A DNA stretch of 11,010 nt from Opitutaceae bacterium. GTDB lineage: Bacteria > Verrucomicrobiota > Verrucomicrobiia > Opitutales > Opitutaceae. Under the pieces are notes generated by a model, which was given only the letters and a program-made list of their open reading frames with translations, did not search any database and was not told the DNA's origin. Position 1 is the stretch's first letter, and each line of letters starts with the position of its first letter. The translations under genes and the position numbers were made by a program. Shown here piece by piece: positions 5,791-11,010 of this stretch. The stretch is from NCBI GenBank assembly GCA_009919985.1, contig RGAX01000078.1, forward strand, positions 1 to 11,010. The letters run 5' to 3'.

Positions 5791-7562
5791 CGAGCGGATC
5801 GAGCAGAAGAACTTAATAAGGCGCGAACGAGCGGCTCGACAACGGTGATGACTCTTGGGGCCAACTCGGCGTGACCTAAGGGATTGGGGTGGCAACCGTC
5901 GGTCGTCCAATCCTGCACGCGTTGACCGCGAGCTTCAGCCTGCGTCCAGGCGTCGAAATGATCAACGAACGGCACCTGCGCCTCGCGGGCGACTTGACGG
6001 CAACGTTCCATGAACGGGGCGAGGCGCACGTTGGGATCTTCACCGAGGCCGTTGCGCGGATTTTTATCCCCGAAGCGCGGCGCCGTCATGAGCACGACAC
6101 GGATGTTAGCTTCGGACAAACGTGTGACCAAGCGCCGGAGGTTATCGGTGAATTGCTCGATCGAGAGACGCGACTCCTTCTTGCCTGCATCGACCCAACT
6201 ATCATTGGTACCGTACATCATCGTCACGAGATCGGGCCGCTGCGAAATGACCTCGCGCGCTAAACGTTCCAGCGCCTGATCGGTGCGCTCGCCCCCGATG
6301 CCGACGTTGTGCACCTCGGCTCGCAGACCGTGGGCGCGGAGGCCGGCTTGGAGCAGCGCGGAGAAAATCTGGGTTGGTGCGACGTTGGGCCGCGCGCCCT
6401 TAGTGATGGAATCACCGAGTGCGAGAATGCGGACTGTGCGCTCGGCTAGCGGTGCGGTCGCGGGCGAAATGTTGGGCGTGAGGAAATCGTTTTCGTTGAG
6501 CGCCACGCGCAAGCCGCCTTGCATCGTGGTGATCCATAACCGGCCAAGTGACGACTCGAAGATATAAGGATACGCCAACCAGTGAGCCGACTCGCGCGCA
6601 CCGGCAGGCATGGGATTGCGCGCGATCACTTGCGGGACAGTCCACGTCAGACCATCGTTTGAGGAAAACGCAAGGGAGAGTTCCTCGCGGCGACCTTGGC
6701 GCGTGCTGGGTTCGCGGTATCGGTTCCACACGAGGGCGACGCGGCCACTGGCAAGTCGCACCATTGTCCCCGGTGAGTCACTGGCCTCGAGGGTCGAAGG
6801 TGTGCCCGGGCCCCATTTTAGTCCACCGCGCGAGGTGAGTTCGTGGAAATAGCCATGCGGCAAGCGCAGGAGAAGTTTTAGATCACCATTTTCTTTTTCG
6901 ATGAGGGTGCCTTCGATCGCGCCACCATGCGTGACCCCGCTCAGGCCCGCGACAGGGGCGCCGTAATTACCGCGTTCGCCGAAGTCGATCGGATCGGACT
7001 TTTGCCACGTTTGCCCAAGATCATCGGAGACATAGATCCACGTCACGTGGCGACCAGGATTAGCCGCGGCTTGTTGACTGACGAGGACGATGCGGCCGGA
7101 TTTTAACTGGATCATCTGGCGCACGGCGCCGCACCAACCTTCCTGTAACAAAGCGGGCACGGACCACGTTTTACCATCATCTGCACTGCGCATAACGTAG
7201 ACCGGTAGCCGACAGCCCTCCTGCGGCCCGCCTTTTTTATCGTCCCATTTAAAATCCAACTCCTTCCGATTTAAAAACGCGTAGACGATGACGCCTTCTG
7301 TGGTCCGCAACAACGCCCGCTTACCGCTCGACTCAAATTTAGTCGGATCAAAAAGAGGCTGCTCCAGCCAAGTCTGACCCTCGTCGCGCGAGTGCAACGC
7401 GGCTTTGAGGCCGACGCCGATGATGACGCCTTCGGCCGTGCGGACAAACGGACCTTGGGGCAGTTGCGGTTGCGCGTGGACGTTCGTGGTCAGCACAATA
7501 TCGCCACGAGCCACGACCGAAGCATACACCGCCAGCAAAAAAGCCAAATAAACGATGCGCAT
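5787..7562 (-). CDS. Secreted sialidase-like BNR propeller fused to SGNH/GDSL esterase
   Basis: 591 residues from the ATG at 7562-7560, chosen because a signal peptide starts there (MRIVYLAFLLAVYASVVARG). Part one, about 25-365, is a BNR/sialidase-type propeller with four Asp boxes: SRDEGQTW 58-65, SADDGKTW 126-133, SDDLGQTW 179-186, SSNDGLTW 300-307. It also has 'HGGAIEGTL' (about 212-220) and 'DSPGTMVRLASGRVALVWN', typical of the BNR_2 sialidase-like group. The canonical FRIP motif of GH33 is not seen; 'GPFVRTAEG' occupies that place, so true sialidase activity is unproven. Part two, about 375-585, is an SGNH hydrolase: block I GDSI with nucleophile Ser385, block II 'GIGGERTD', block III GTND 451-454, and block V D555-x-x-H558 ('DGCHPNPLGH'). 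All catalytic blocks are intact. A joint role in removing acyl groups and cleaving the glycan is plausible. Export to periplasm or outside is expected. Confidence 0.88.
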   Translation of the reverse strand: MRIVYLAFLLAVYASVVARGDIVLTTNVHAQPQLPQGPFVRTAEGVIIGVGLKAALHSRDEGQTWLEQPLFDPTKFESSGKRALLRTTEGVIVYAFLNRKELDFKWDDKKGGPQEGCRLPVYVMRSADDGKTWSVPALLQEGWCGAVRQMIQLKSGRIVLVSQQAAANPGRHVTWIYVSDDLGQTWQKSDPIDFGERGNYGAPVAGLSGVTHGGAIEGTLIEKENGDLKLLLRLPHGYFHELTSRGGLKWGPGTPSTLEASDSPGTMVRLASGRVALVWNRYREPSTRQGRREELSLAFSSNDGLTWTVPQVIARNPMPAGARESAHWLAYPYIFESSLGRLWITTMQGGLRVALNENDFLTPNISPATAPLAERTVRILALGDSITKGARPNVAPTQIFSALLQAGLRAHGLRAEVHNVGIGGERTDQALERLAREVISQRPDLVTMMYGTNDSWVDAGKKESRLSIEQFTDNLRRLVTRLSEANIRVVLMTAPRFGDKNPRNGLGEDPNVRLAPFMERCRQVAREAQVPFVDHFDAWTQAEARGQRVQDWTTDGCHPNPLGHAELAPRVITVVEPLVRALLSSSARSAR

Positions 7563-7634
7563 GGGGTAAAGATTTCTCGCGTGAGAGCCATCAGCACACG
7601 ACACGCTACGGGCTCGTAGGGCGAATCCAAAGAA

Positions 7635-7658
7635 TCGCTAAAATTACGTTTTTAGCGA
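7635..7658. repeat. Perfect 9-bp inverted repeat (hairpin/operator candidate)
   Basis: TCGCTAAAA (7635-7643), a 6-nt loop TTACGT, then TTTTAGCGA (7650-7658). It lies 72 bp upstream of the sialidase/esterase start. A T-rich run (TTCTCTTTTTTC, 7663-7674) follows on the plus strand, so it could be a terminator for plus-strand transcription or an operator for the divergent enzyme gene. It shares its half-site with the repeat at 7963-7973. Confidence 0.5.
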
Positions 7659-7973
7659 ATAATTCTCTTTTTTCGAGCTGAGGTTACCCCGATTTGACGG
7701 ACACAAGTTGGGCCTTAAAAAAATCCGGCAGGAATTCGATATTTTGAACATTTCAGTTCAAACCGCTGTCGCGCGTTGGCAAGAATTTGCCACCCTAGCG
7801 GAGCTACCCACGGCTCAAAAAAATGTGGCCGCTATTACCCACACACGTTTGGCCTCTGAGTTAGATAAAGCGTTGAGCTTGTTCCAATCGCGACGCGTGG
7901 CCCGGACTAGCGCGCGGCCGGTCAGGGTTTTTACATTTAGATCATCCAGCTAGCCCCGAGGGTTCGCTAAAAA
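7649..7973. repeat. 11-bp inverted repeat pair bracketing about 300 bp
   Basis: TTTTTAGCGAA at 7649-7659 is the exact reverse complement of TTCGCTAAAAA at 7963-7973; the pairing stops at both edges. The enclosed 303 bp is AT-richer and contains the possible HipA-like fragment. No target-site duplication is seen outside the repeats and there is no transposase frame, so a mobile-element interpretation is speculative. Confidence 0.4.
7663..7953 (+). pseudogene. Small open frame, possible eroded C-terminus of a HipA-like kinase
   Basis: The frame is open from 7663 (after TAA 7660-7662) to the stop codon TAG at 7951-7953. It has no ATG; the best start is TTG at 7708 (81 residues). The stretch 'ISVQTAVARWQEFATLAEL' followed by a second helix resembles the C-terminal end of HipA-family serine/threonine kinases ('V..AV.RW.EFA..AGV'). 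All catalytic HipA motifs would lie upstream and are absent, and no HipB-like antitoxin is seen. The last 20 residues are Arg/Ser-rich and look like read-through. Either a gene fossil or a chance frame; the similarity is recalled by eye. Confidence 0.3.
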
Positions 7974-7997
7974 GCTAGTTTTTGTAAAATCAGGCCC

Positions 7998-8038
7998 GCC
8001 CGCGCTGAGCACCCCGAGAAAAGTTTGGAGGCGCGGGC
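7998..8038 (-). terminator. Possible terminator sharing the 3' strand of tRNA-Cys
   Basis: On the minus strand GCCCGCGC (8038-8031, part of the tRNA acceptor/T arm 3' side) can pair with GCGCGGGC (8005-7998) downstream, leaving a 25-nt loop that includes the CCA end. A short T-run (TGATTTT) follows about 5 bases later. This would be a GC-rich stem plus T-tract, but it competes with the mature tRNA fold. Confidence 0.25.
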
Positions 8039-8100
8039 CGGAATTGAACCGGCGCATAGAGCTTTTGCAGAGCTCGGCCTTACCACTTGGCTACCGCGCC
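8026..8100 (-). tRNA. tRNA-Cys (anticodon GCA)
   Basis: The minus strand folds into a full cloverleaf: acceptor GGCGCGG/CCGCGCC, D arm GCC/GGC around AAGTGGTAA, anticodon stem GAGCT/AGCTC with loop CTGCAAA giving anticodon GCA, and T arm GCCGG-TTCAATT-CCGGC. The discriminator base is U73, the known Cys identity base, and CCA is encoded. The 5' end is base 8100 and CCA ends at 8026. The gene is divergent from the ParA gene. Confidence 0.97.
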
Positions 8101-8220
8101 AAACTTTGAGGAAGGTGAAAGTTGCAGGGAAATTTCTCGCCCCGCAAGGCTCTAAATAAAATCTCTGTATCCCTGCGCTTGCGGCCGACCCAACTTCACC
8201 GCAAACCAAACCCCACACGC
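8101..8220. promoter_or_regulatory. Divergent promoter region of tRNA-Cys and the ParA gene
   Basis: 120 bp between the tRNA 5' end and the ParA ATG. TAAAAT at 8157-8162 could be a -10 box for the ParA direction, with only a poor -35 (TTCTCG, 8134-8139) at 17-bp spacing. No tRNA promoter was recognised confidently. No Shine-Dalgarno sequence precedes the ParA start. Confidence 0.3.
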
Positions 8221-9003
8221 ATGCCTACCACCGTTTTCACTATCGCCAACCAGAAGGGGGGCGTCGGCAAGACCACCACCGCCGTCAACCTCGCCGCCGC
8301 CCTCGCTGAGAAGAAAATCCGCACCTTGCTGATCGACCTCGACCCTCAGGCCAACGCCACGAGCGCCATCGGGGTTGAGAAACAGGAGGGTCGCAGTCTC
8401 TACGGACCCCTCCGCGGCGAAGGGCAAGCGTTGGACATGCTCACGCCAACATCTTACGAGTACCTTTCATTGATTCCCAGCGAGGAAGACTTGGCCGCGG
8501 CCGAGATCGAACTCGCCTCGACGGAGAACTACTTACTCCGCCTCAAATCGGTCCTGGCCCCGATCCGCGCCAGCGAAAAATTTCGCGCCATCATCATCGA
8601 TTGCCCACCTGCACTCGGAATGCTCTCGATGAACAGCCTCGCCGCCGCCGACTTCTTATTGATCGCGCTCCAATGCGAGTACCTCGCACTCGAAGGCCTC
8701 GGCCAGATTCTCCGCAACCTCGACCGCCTCAAAGCCGCTCACGTCAACGACGATCTCCAACTCGGCGGCGTCGTCATGACGATGTTTGACCTGCGCACCA
8801 ACCTCTCGCGCCAAGTCGTCGACGAAGTAAAAAACCATCTGCCCGACAAAGTTTTCGCCAGCGTGATCCCGCGTACGATTCGTCTCAGCGAAGCGCCGAG
8901 CTTTGGTAAAACGATCTTTGCGTACGATCCGGGCAGTTCGGGAGCTACCGCTTACAAGAACCTCGCCCTCGAAGTCATCGAGCGTTTCAGCCTAAAGTCG
9001 TAA
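8221..9003 (+). CDS. ParA/Soj-family chromosome-partitioning ATPase
   Basis: 260 residues from ATG 8221; the frame is open further upstream but the family begins with 'TVFTIANQKGGVGKTTT', which fits this start. Deviant Walker A K12-GGVGKT (signature Lys12, P-loop Lys17), switch I 'LLIDLDPQANATS' 36-48 and Walker B 'IIIDCPP' 124-130 are intact, as is the conserved tail with 'VIPRTIRLSEAPSFGKTIFAYDP'. The last block is typical of Soj/ParA rather than MinD. It is a cytoplasmic ATP-dependent dimer that binds DNA non-specifically and positions ParB-parS complexes. No ParB follows; 41 bp downstream comes a membrane permease, and no terminator separates them. The length is normal for chromosomal Soj-type proteins. 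Confidence 0.95.
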   Translation: MPTTVFTIANQKGGVGKTTTAVNLAAALAEKKIRTLLIDLDPQANATSAIGVEKQEGRSLYGPLRGEGQALDMLTPTSYEYLSLIPSEEDLAAAEIELASTENYLLRLKSVLAPIRASEKFRAIIIDCPPALGMLSMNSLAAADFLLIALQCEYLALEGLGQILRNLDRLKAAHVNDDLQLGGVVMTMFDLRTNLSRQVVDEVKNHLPDKVFASVIPRTIRLSEAPSFGKTIFAYDPGSSGATAYKNLALEVIERFSLKS

Positions 9004-9044
9004 ACGTCTGCCCGCTCTCGTCCGCACTGACTCAAAACAATCCT

Positions 9045-9854
9045 GTGTTTCCCGCCTTCGCCAAATACCGCCAATCCTTCCTGATCGGCCTGCAAAGCAA
9101 TCTGGTTTACCGCATGAACTTCGCCGTGCGGGGCTTCTTTTCGCTGTTTCACCTCGCCGTCGTATTCATCCTTTGGGGTGCGGCCTACAGCCATAACGAG
9201 AGCATCGGCGGATTCAGTTTTGGCCAGACGCTCACGTATTTCTTGGTGATGCTTGTGATGCAGTTTTTCGTCGGGGCCTTTAACGAAGACTACCAGATCA
9301 GCGAGGAAATCCGTAGCGGGCTGATCAACCAATTCATCCTGAAACCGATCAATTATTTTAGCTATCGGTTCAGTATTTTTCTAGCCGCGCGCTTCGTGAC
9401 CGGTGCATTGATTTTGATTCCGTTATTGGTCGCAGTGCCGCTGCTCAAAGACTACCTCACGCTCCCCACGGAAGCTTGGCGCTATCTGTTACTCGCACCG
9501 GCGATGATGTTTTCAGCGCTCATCCAGTTCAGTATCGCGTACTGTTTTGGCATGCTGACGTTTTGGTTTCTGGAAATCCAGGGCTTCGTGATTCTATCGA
9601 TGGCGATTGAATCGCTACTCGGCGGGCAGATGTTTCCCCTCGATTTGTTGCCAGCGTGGATCTTTAACGCCGCGAAATTTTTACCGTTTTATTATCAGAC
9701 GTATTTTCCCACGGCGATACTCACAGGCCGGATCGAGTTCGCTGCCACGATCCAAGGCTTCGGCATTCAACTACTTTGGGTACTCGTATTGCTCGCCGTG
9801 AACCAACTTCTCTGGACACGTGGTCTTCGCCGCCACACCGCGGTAGGCGGCTGA
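9045..9854 (+). CDS. ABC-2 type transporter permease subunit (DUF990-like), first of pair
   Basis: 269 residues, starting at GTG 9045. The start gives the usual family N-terminus: a short amphipathic stretch with 'LQSNLVYRMNF', then the first helix. About six membrane helices are seen (roughly 28-48, 62-80, 112-134, 147-172, 178-200, 236-256). Typical motifs are 'EEIRSGLINQFILKPINYF' after helix 2, the 'GGQMFPLDLLP' turn, and the 'LLWTRGLRRHTAVGG' tail that ends most members of this family. It should form a heteromeric inner-membrane channel with the next gene product. The transport substrate is unknown, and the ATPase partner is not encoded in the window. Confidence 0.88.
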   Translation: MFPAFAKYRQSFLIGLQSNLVYRMNFAVRGFFSLFHLAVVFILWGAAYSHNESIGGFSFGQTLTYFLVMLVMQFFVGAFNEDYQISEEIRSGLINQFILKPINYFSYRFSIFLAARFVTGALILIPLLVAVPLLKDYLTLPTEAWRYLLLAPAMMFSALIQFSIAYCFGMLTFWFLEIQGFVILSMAIESLLGGQMFPLDLLPAWIFNAAKFLPFYYQTYFPTAILTGRIEFAATIQGFGIQLLWVLVLLAVNQLLWTRGLRRHTAVGG

Positions 9855-9861
9855 TTTTGCC

Positions 9862-10650
9862 ATGACTAAATATTTCCAAATTTGGCTCGCGAGCGCCCGC
9901 TACTCGATCACGCGGACCCTCATGTTTCGGTTCGATTTTTTTCTCTGGGCCCTAGTCGAGTTGTTCTGGATGGGCGTCAACCTGCTGCTGATTTCCGTAA
10001 TCTACGAGCACACCGATTCCATCGCCGGTTGGAGCAAGTACGAGATGTTGCTCCTCGTCGGCACTTCGCTGCTGGTGCAACGGTTTCTCATGGGCTTTTT
10101 CTGGAGCAGCCTCTTTGAAATGGGCCGCAATATTAAGAGCGGCGCCTTCGATTTCTTTTTGGCGCAACCAGGCAACATCCTGTTCATGGCGTCGACACGA
10201 AAGCTCGACCTCGACGGTCTCTGCAACTCGCTGGTCGCGATGGGGGTCGTCGCTTATGCGGCGCACCGGCTCAACCTCCACCCGAGCGCTCTCGATCTAT
10301 TGCTTTACGCCGTGATGATCTTTTGCGGTCTAATCATCCATTACAGCATGCTTGTGATGACCATATCCCTAGCTTTCTGGATCACGAGCGCGCAAGGCAT
10401 CGAAGGCAGCTACTTCACGCTCGCGGAATTTTCCCGCCTGCCGCGCGAGGCGTTTAAGGGTATCTCGAGTGTGCTTTTCGTCTGGCTGCTGCCGGTTGTA
10501 GTCGTAAGCAACGCCCCGGCACAAATTCTCCTCCACGGTTTTCAACCCGCCTGGGTCCTCGCCTTGGTCGCCGCGACGCTCGCCTGGTTCGCCACGGCCG
10601 TCTTCGTCTTTCACCGTGGCCTGCGCCGCTACGCCAGCGCAAGTTCCTGA
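9862..10650 (+). CDS. ABC-2 type transporter permease subunit (DUF990-like), second of pair
   Basis: 262 residues, ATG 7 bp after the stop of the first permease. About six membrane helices (roughly 26-47, 62-80, 120-136, 145-171, 199-217, 231-250). It carries the paralogous motif 'GRNIKSGAFDFFLAQPGNILF' after helix 2 and the tail 'FVFHRGLRRYASASS', matching the second member of the two-permease family. Paired with the first permease it would make the membrane part of an ABC exporter. The next gene, ribonuclease III, starts 4 bp after its stop, so all are probably co-transcribed. Confidence 0.88.
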   Translation: MTKYFQIWLASARYSITRTLMFRFDFFLWALVELFWMGVNLLLISVIYEHTDSIAGWSKYEMLLLVGTSLLVQRFLMGFFWSSLFEMGRNIKSGAFDFFLAQPGNILFMASTRKLDLDGLCNSLVAMGVVAYAAHRLNLHPSALDLLLYAVMIFCGLIIHYSMLVMTISLAFWITSAQGIEGSYFTLAEFSRLPREAFKGISSVLFVWLLPVVVVSNAPAQILLHGFQPAWVLALVAATLAWFATAVFVFHRGLRRYASASS

Positions 10651-10654
10651 AGTT

Positions 10655-11010
10655 ATGAGCTCGCCCCTCGCCTCCTTGCAGCAACGTCTCGGCTACACGT
10701 TTAGTGATCCTGCCTTACTGGAACGCGCGCTCACGCATCCATCGTTTTTACAGGAAAACCCGCACGTTCCCGCCAACAACCAGCGCCTTGAATTTCTCGG
10801 CGACGCGGTCTTGCAGCTCGTGCTCACCGAGGCGCTTTTTCAACGCTACCCCAACGACCGCGAAGGCGAACTCAGCCGCCGCCGGGCTGCCCTCGCCAAA
10901 GGTACGTTCCTCGCGCAACTCGCCCGCGATCTCGGACTCGATGCGTGCCTCAACGTGGGATCCAGCGAGGAGGCCACTGGCGGTCGCGAGCGCGCCTCCA
11001 ATCTCGCCGA
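10655..11010 (+). CDS. rnc: Ribonuclease III, 5' part (cut by window end)
   Basis: 118 complete codons are visible from ATG 10655. The N-terminal nuclease domain carries the signature 'NNQRLEFLGDAVLQL' at 41-55, with metal-ligand residues Glu46 and Asp50, preceded by the 'ALTHPSFLQE' block and followed by 'REGELSRRRAALA'. The enzyme cleaves double-stranded RNA, processes rRNA precursors and degrades structured mRNAs. The second half of the catalytic domain and the double-stranded RNA binding domain lie beyond the window. No Shine-Dalgarno sequence is visible; with a 4-bp gap to the permease gene, translation may depend on reinitiation. Confidence 0.95.
   Translation, partial: MSSPLASLQQRLGYTFSDPALLERALTHPSFLQENPHVPANNQRLEFLGDAVLQLVLTEALFQRYPNDREGELSRRRAALAKGTFLAQLARDLGLDACLNVGSSEEATGGRERASNLA

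Larger units (their letters stand above)
7563..8025. other. 463-bp stretch without a convincing complete gene
   Basis: It separates the start of the sialidase/esterase gene from the 3' end of the tRNA-Cys gene. It must contain the enzyme gene's promoter (minus strand), but no clear -35/-10 pair was seen. It is more AT-rich than its surroundings and holds the hairpin, the 11-bp inverted repeat pair and the possible HipA-like fragment listed separately. Confidence 0.6.

Noticed and set aside
5691..5837. Direct repeat CGAGCGGCTC at 5691-5700 and 5828-5837
   Set aside because: Both copies encode a Glu-Pro-Leu stretch, and a 10-bp match at this GC content can arise by chance.
7563..7604. 14-residue N-terminal extension of the sialidase/esterase
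   Set aside because: A clean signal peptide begins at the internal Met; the extension would add polar residues ahead of it.
7954..8018. Direct repeat CCCCGAG at 7954-7960 and 8012-8018 as an attachment-site duplication at the tRNA
   Set aside because: Only 7 bp, it does not match the tRNA 3' end, and there is no integrase gene nearby.
8122..8220. 33-residue N-terminal extension of ParA
   Set aside because: The family starts a few residues before the Walker A motif; the extension has no conserved features, and an ATG sits at the expected place (8221).
1..11010. CRISPR array, insertion sequence, rRNA, riboswitch or parS site
   Set aside because: No regularly spaced repeats, transposase frame, rRNA-like sequence, recognisable aptamer or parS-like 16-bp palindrome was seen on either strand.

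Overview
The window reads as chromosomal DNA from a Gram-negative bacterium with an outer membrane, most likely Verrucomicrobiota and probably Opitutaceae or a relative. The reasons are: a TonB-dependent receptor whose N-terminus (carboxypeptidase-like regulatory domain, then a TonB-box-like 'MDAVTVSG') has the style common in that family; genes that mostly lack a clear Shine-Dalgarno sequence; and a moderately GC-rich composition. The assignment is inference; there is no rRNA or marker gene that settles it.

The left part (1-5605) starts with the 3' end of a VOC/glyoxalase-fold dioxygenase-like gene (plus strand). A very large TonB-dependent receptor follows on the minus strand, converging on it. 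Across a 237-bp divergent promoter region lies a plus-strand pair with a 4-nt ATGA overlap: an ECF sigma factor and a FecR-type anti-sigma/sensor protein. Because the receptor carries an N-terminal STN signalling domain, these three genes look like a complete FecI-FecR-FecA type cell-surface signalling system: ligand in the receptor, signal through STN to FecR in the periplasm, then release of the sigma factor to drive receptor expression. The receptor frame contains two consecutive signal-peptide-like segments, one before the STN module and one after it.

The middle part (5606-8100) holds a secreted two-domain enzyme on the minus strand: a sialidase-like BNR propeller with four Asp boxes fused to an SGNH/GDSL esterase. 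Its 3' end abuts a 34-codon remnant resembling the tail of a fibronectin type III domain. Beyond its 5' end is a roughly 460-bp stretch without a convincing complete gene. It has an AT-rich hairpin, an 11-bp inverted repeat pair bracketing about 300 bp, and a small reading frame that may be the eroded C-terminus of a HipA-like kinase. A tRNA-Cys(GCA) gene closes this part. An attractive but unproven reading is that the enzyme trims decorated glycans and the neighbouring receptor imports the product.

The right part (8221-11010) is a tight plus-strand cluster: a ParA/Soj ATPase, two ABC-2 type (DUF990-like) permease subunits, and the 5' part of ribonuclease III, cut by the window edge. No ParB gene and no ABC ATPase gene is present; ParA sits where the transporter ATPase would often be found.
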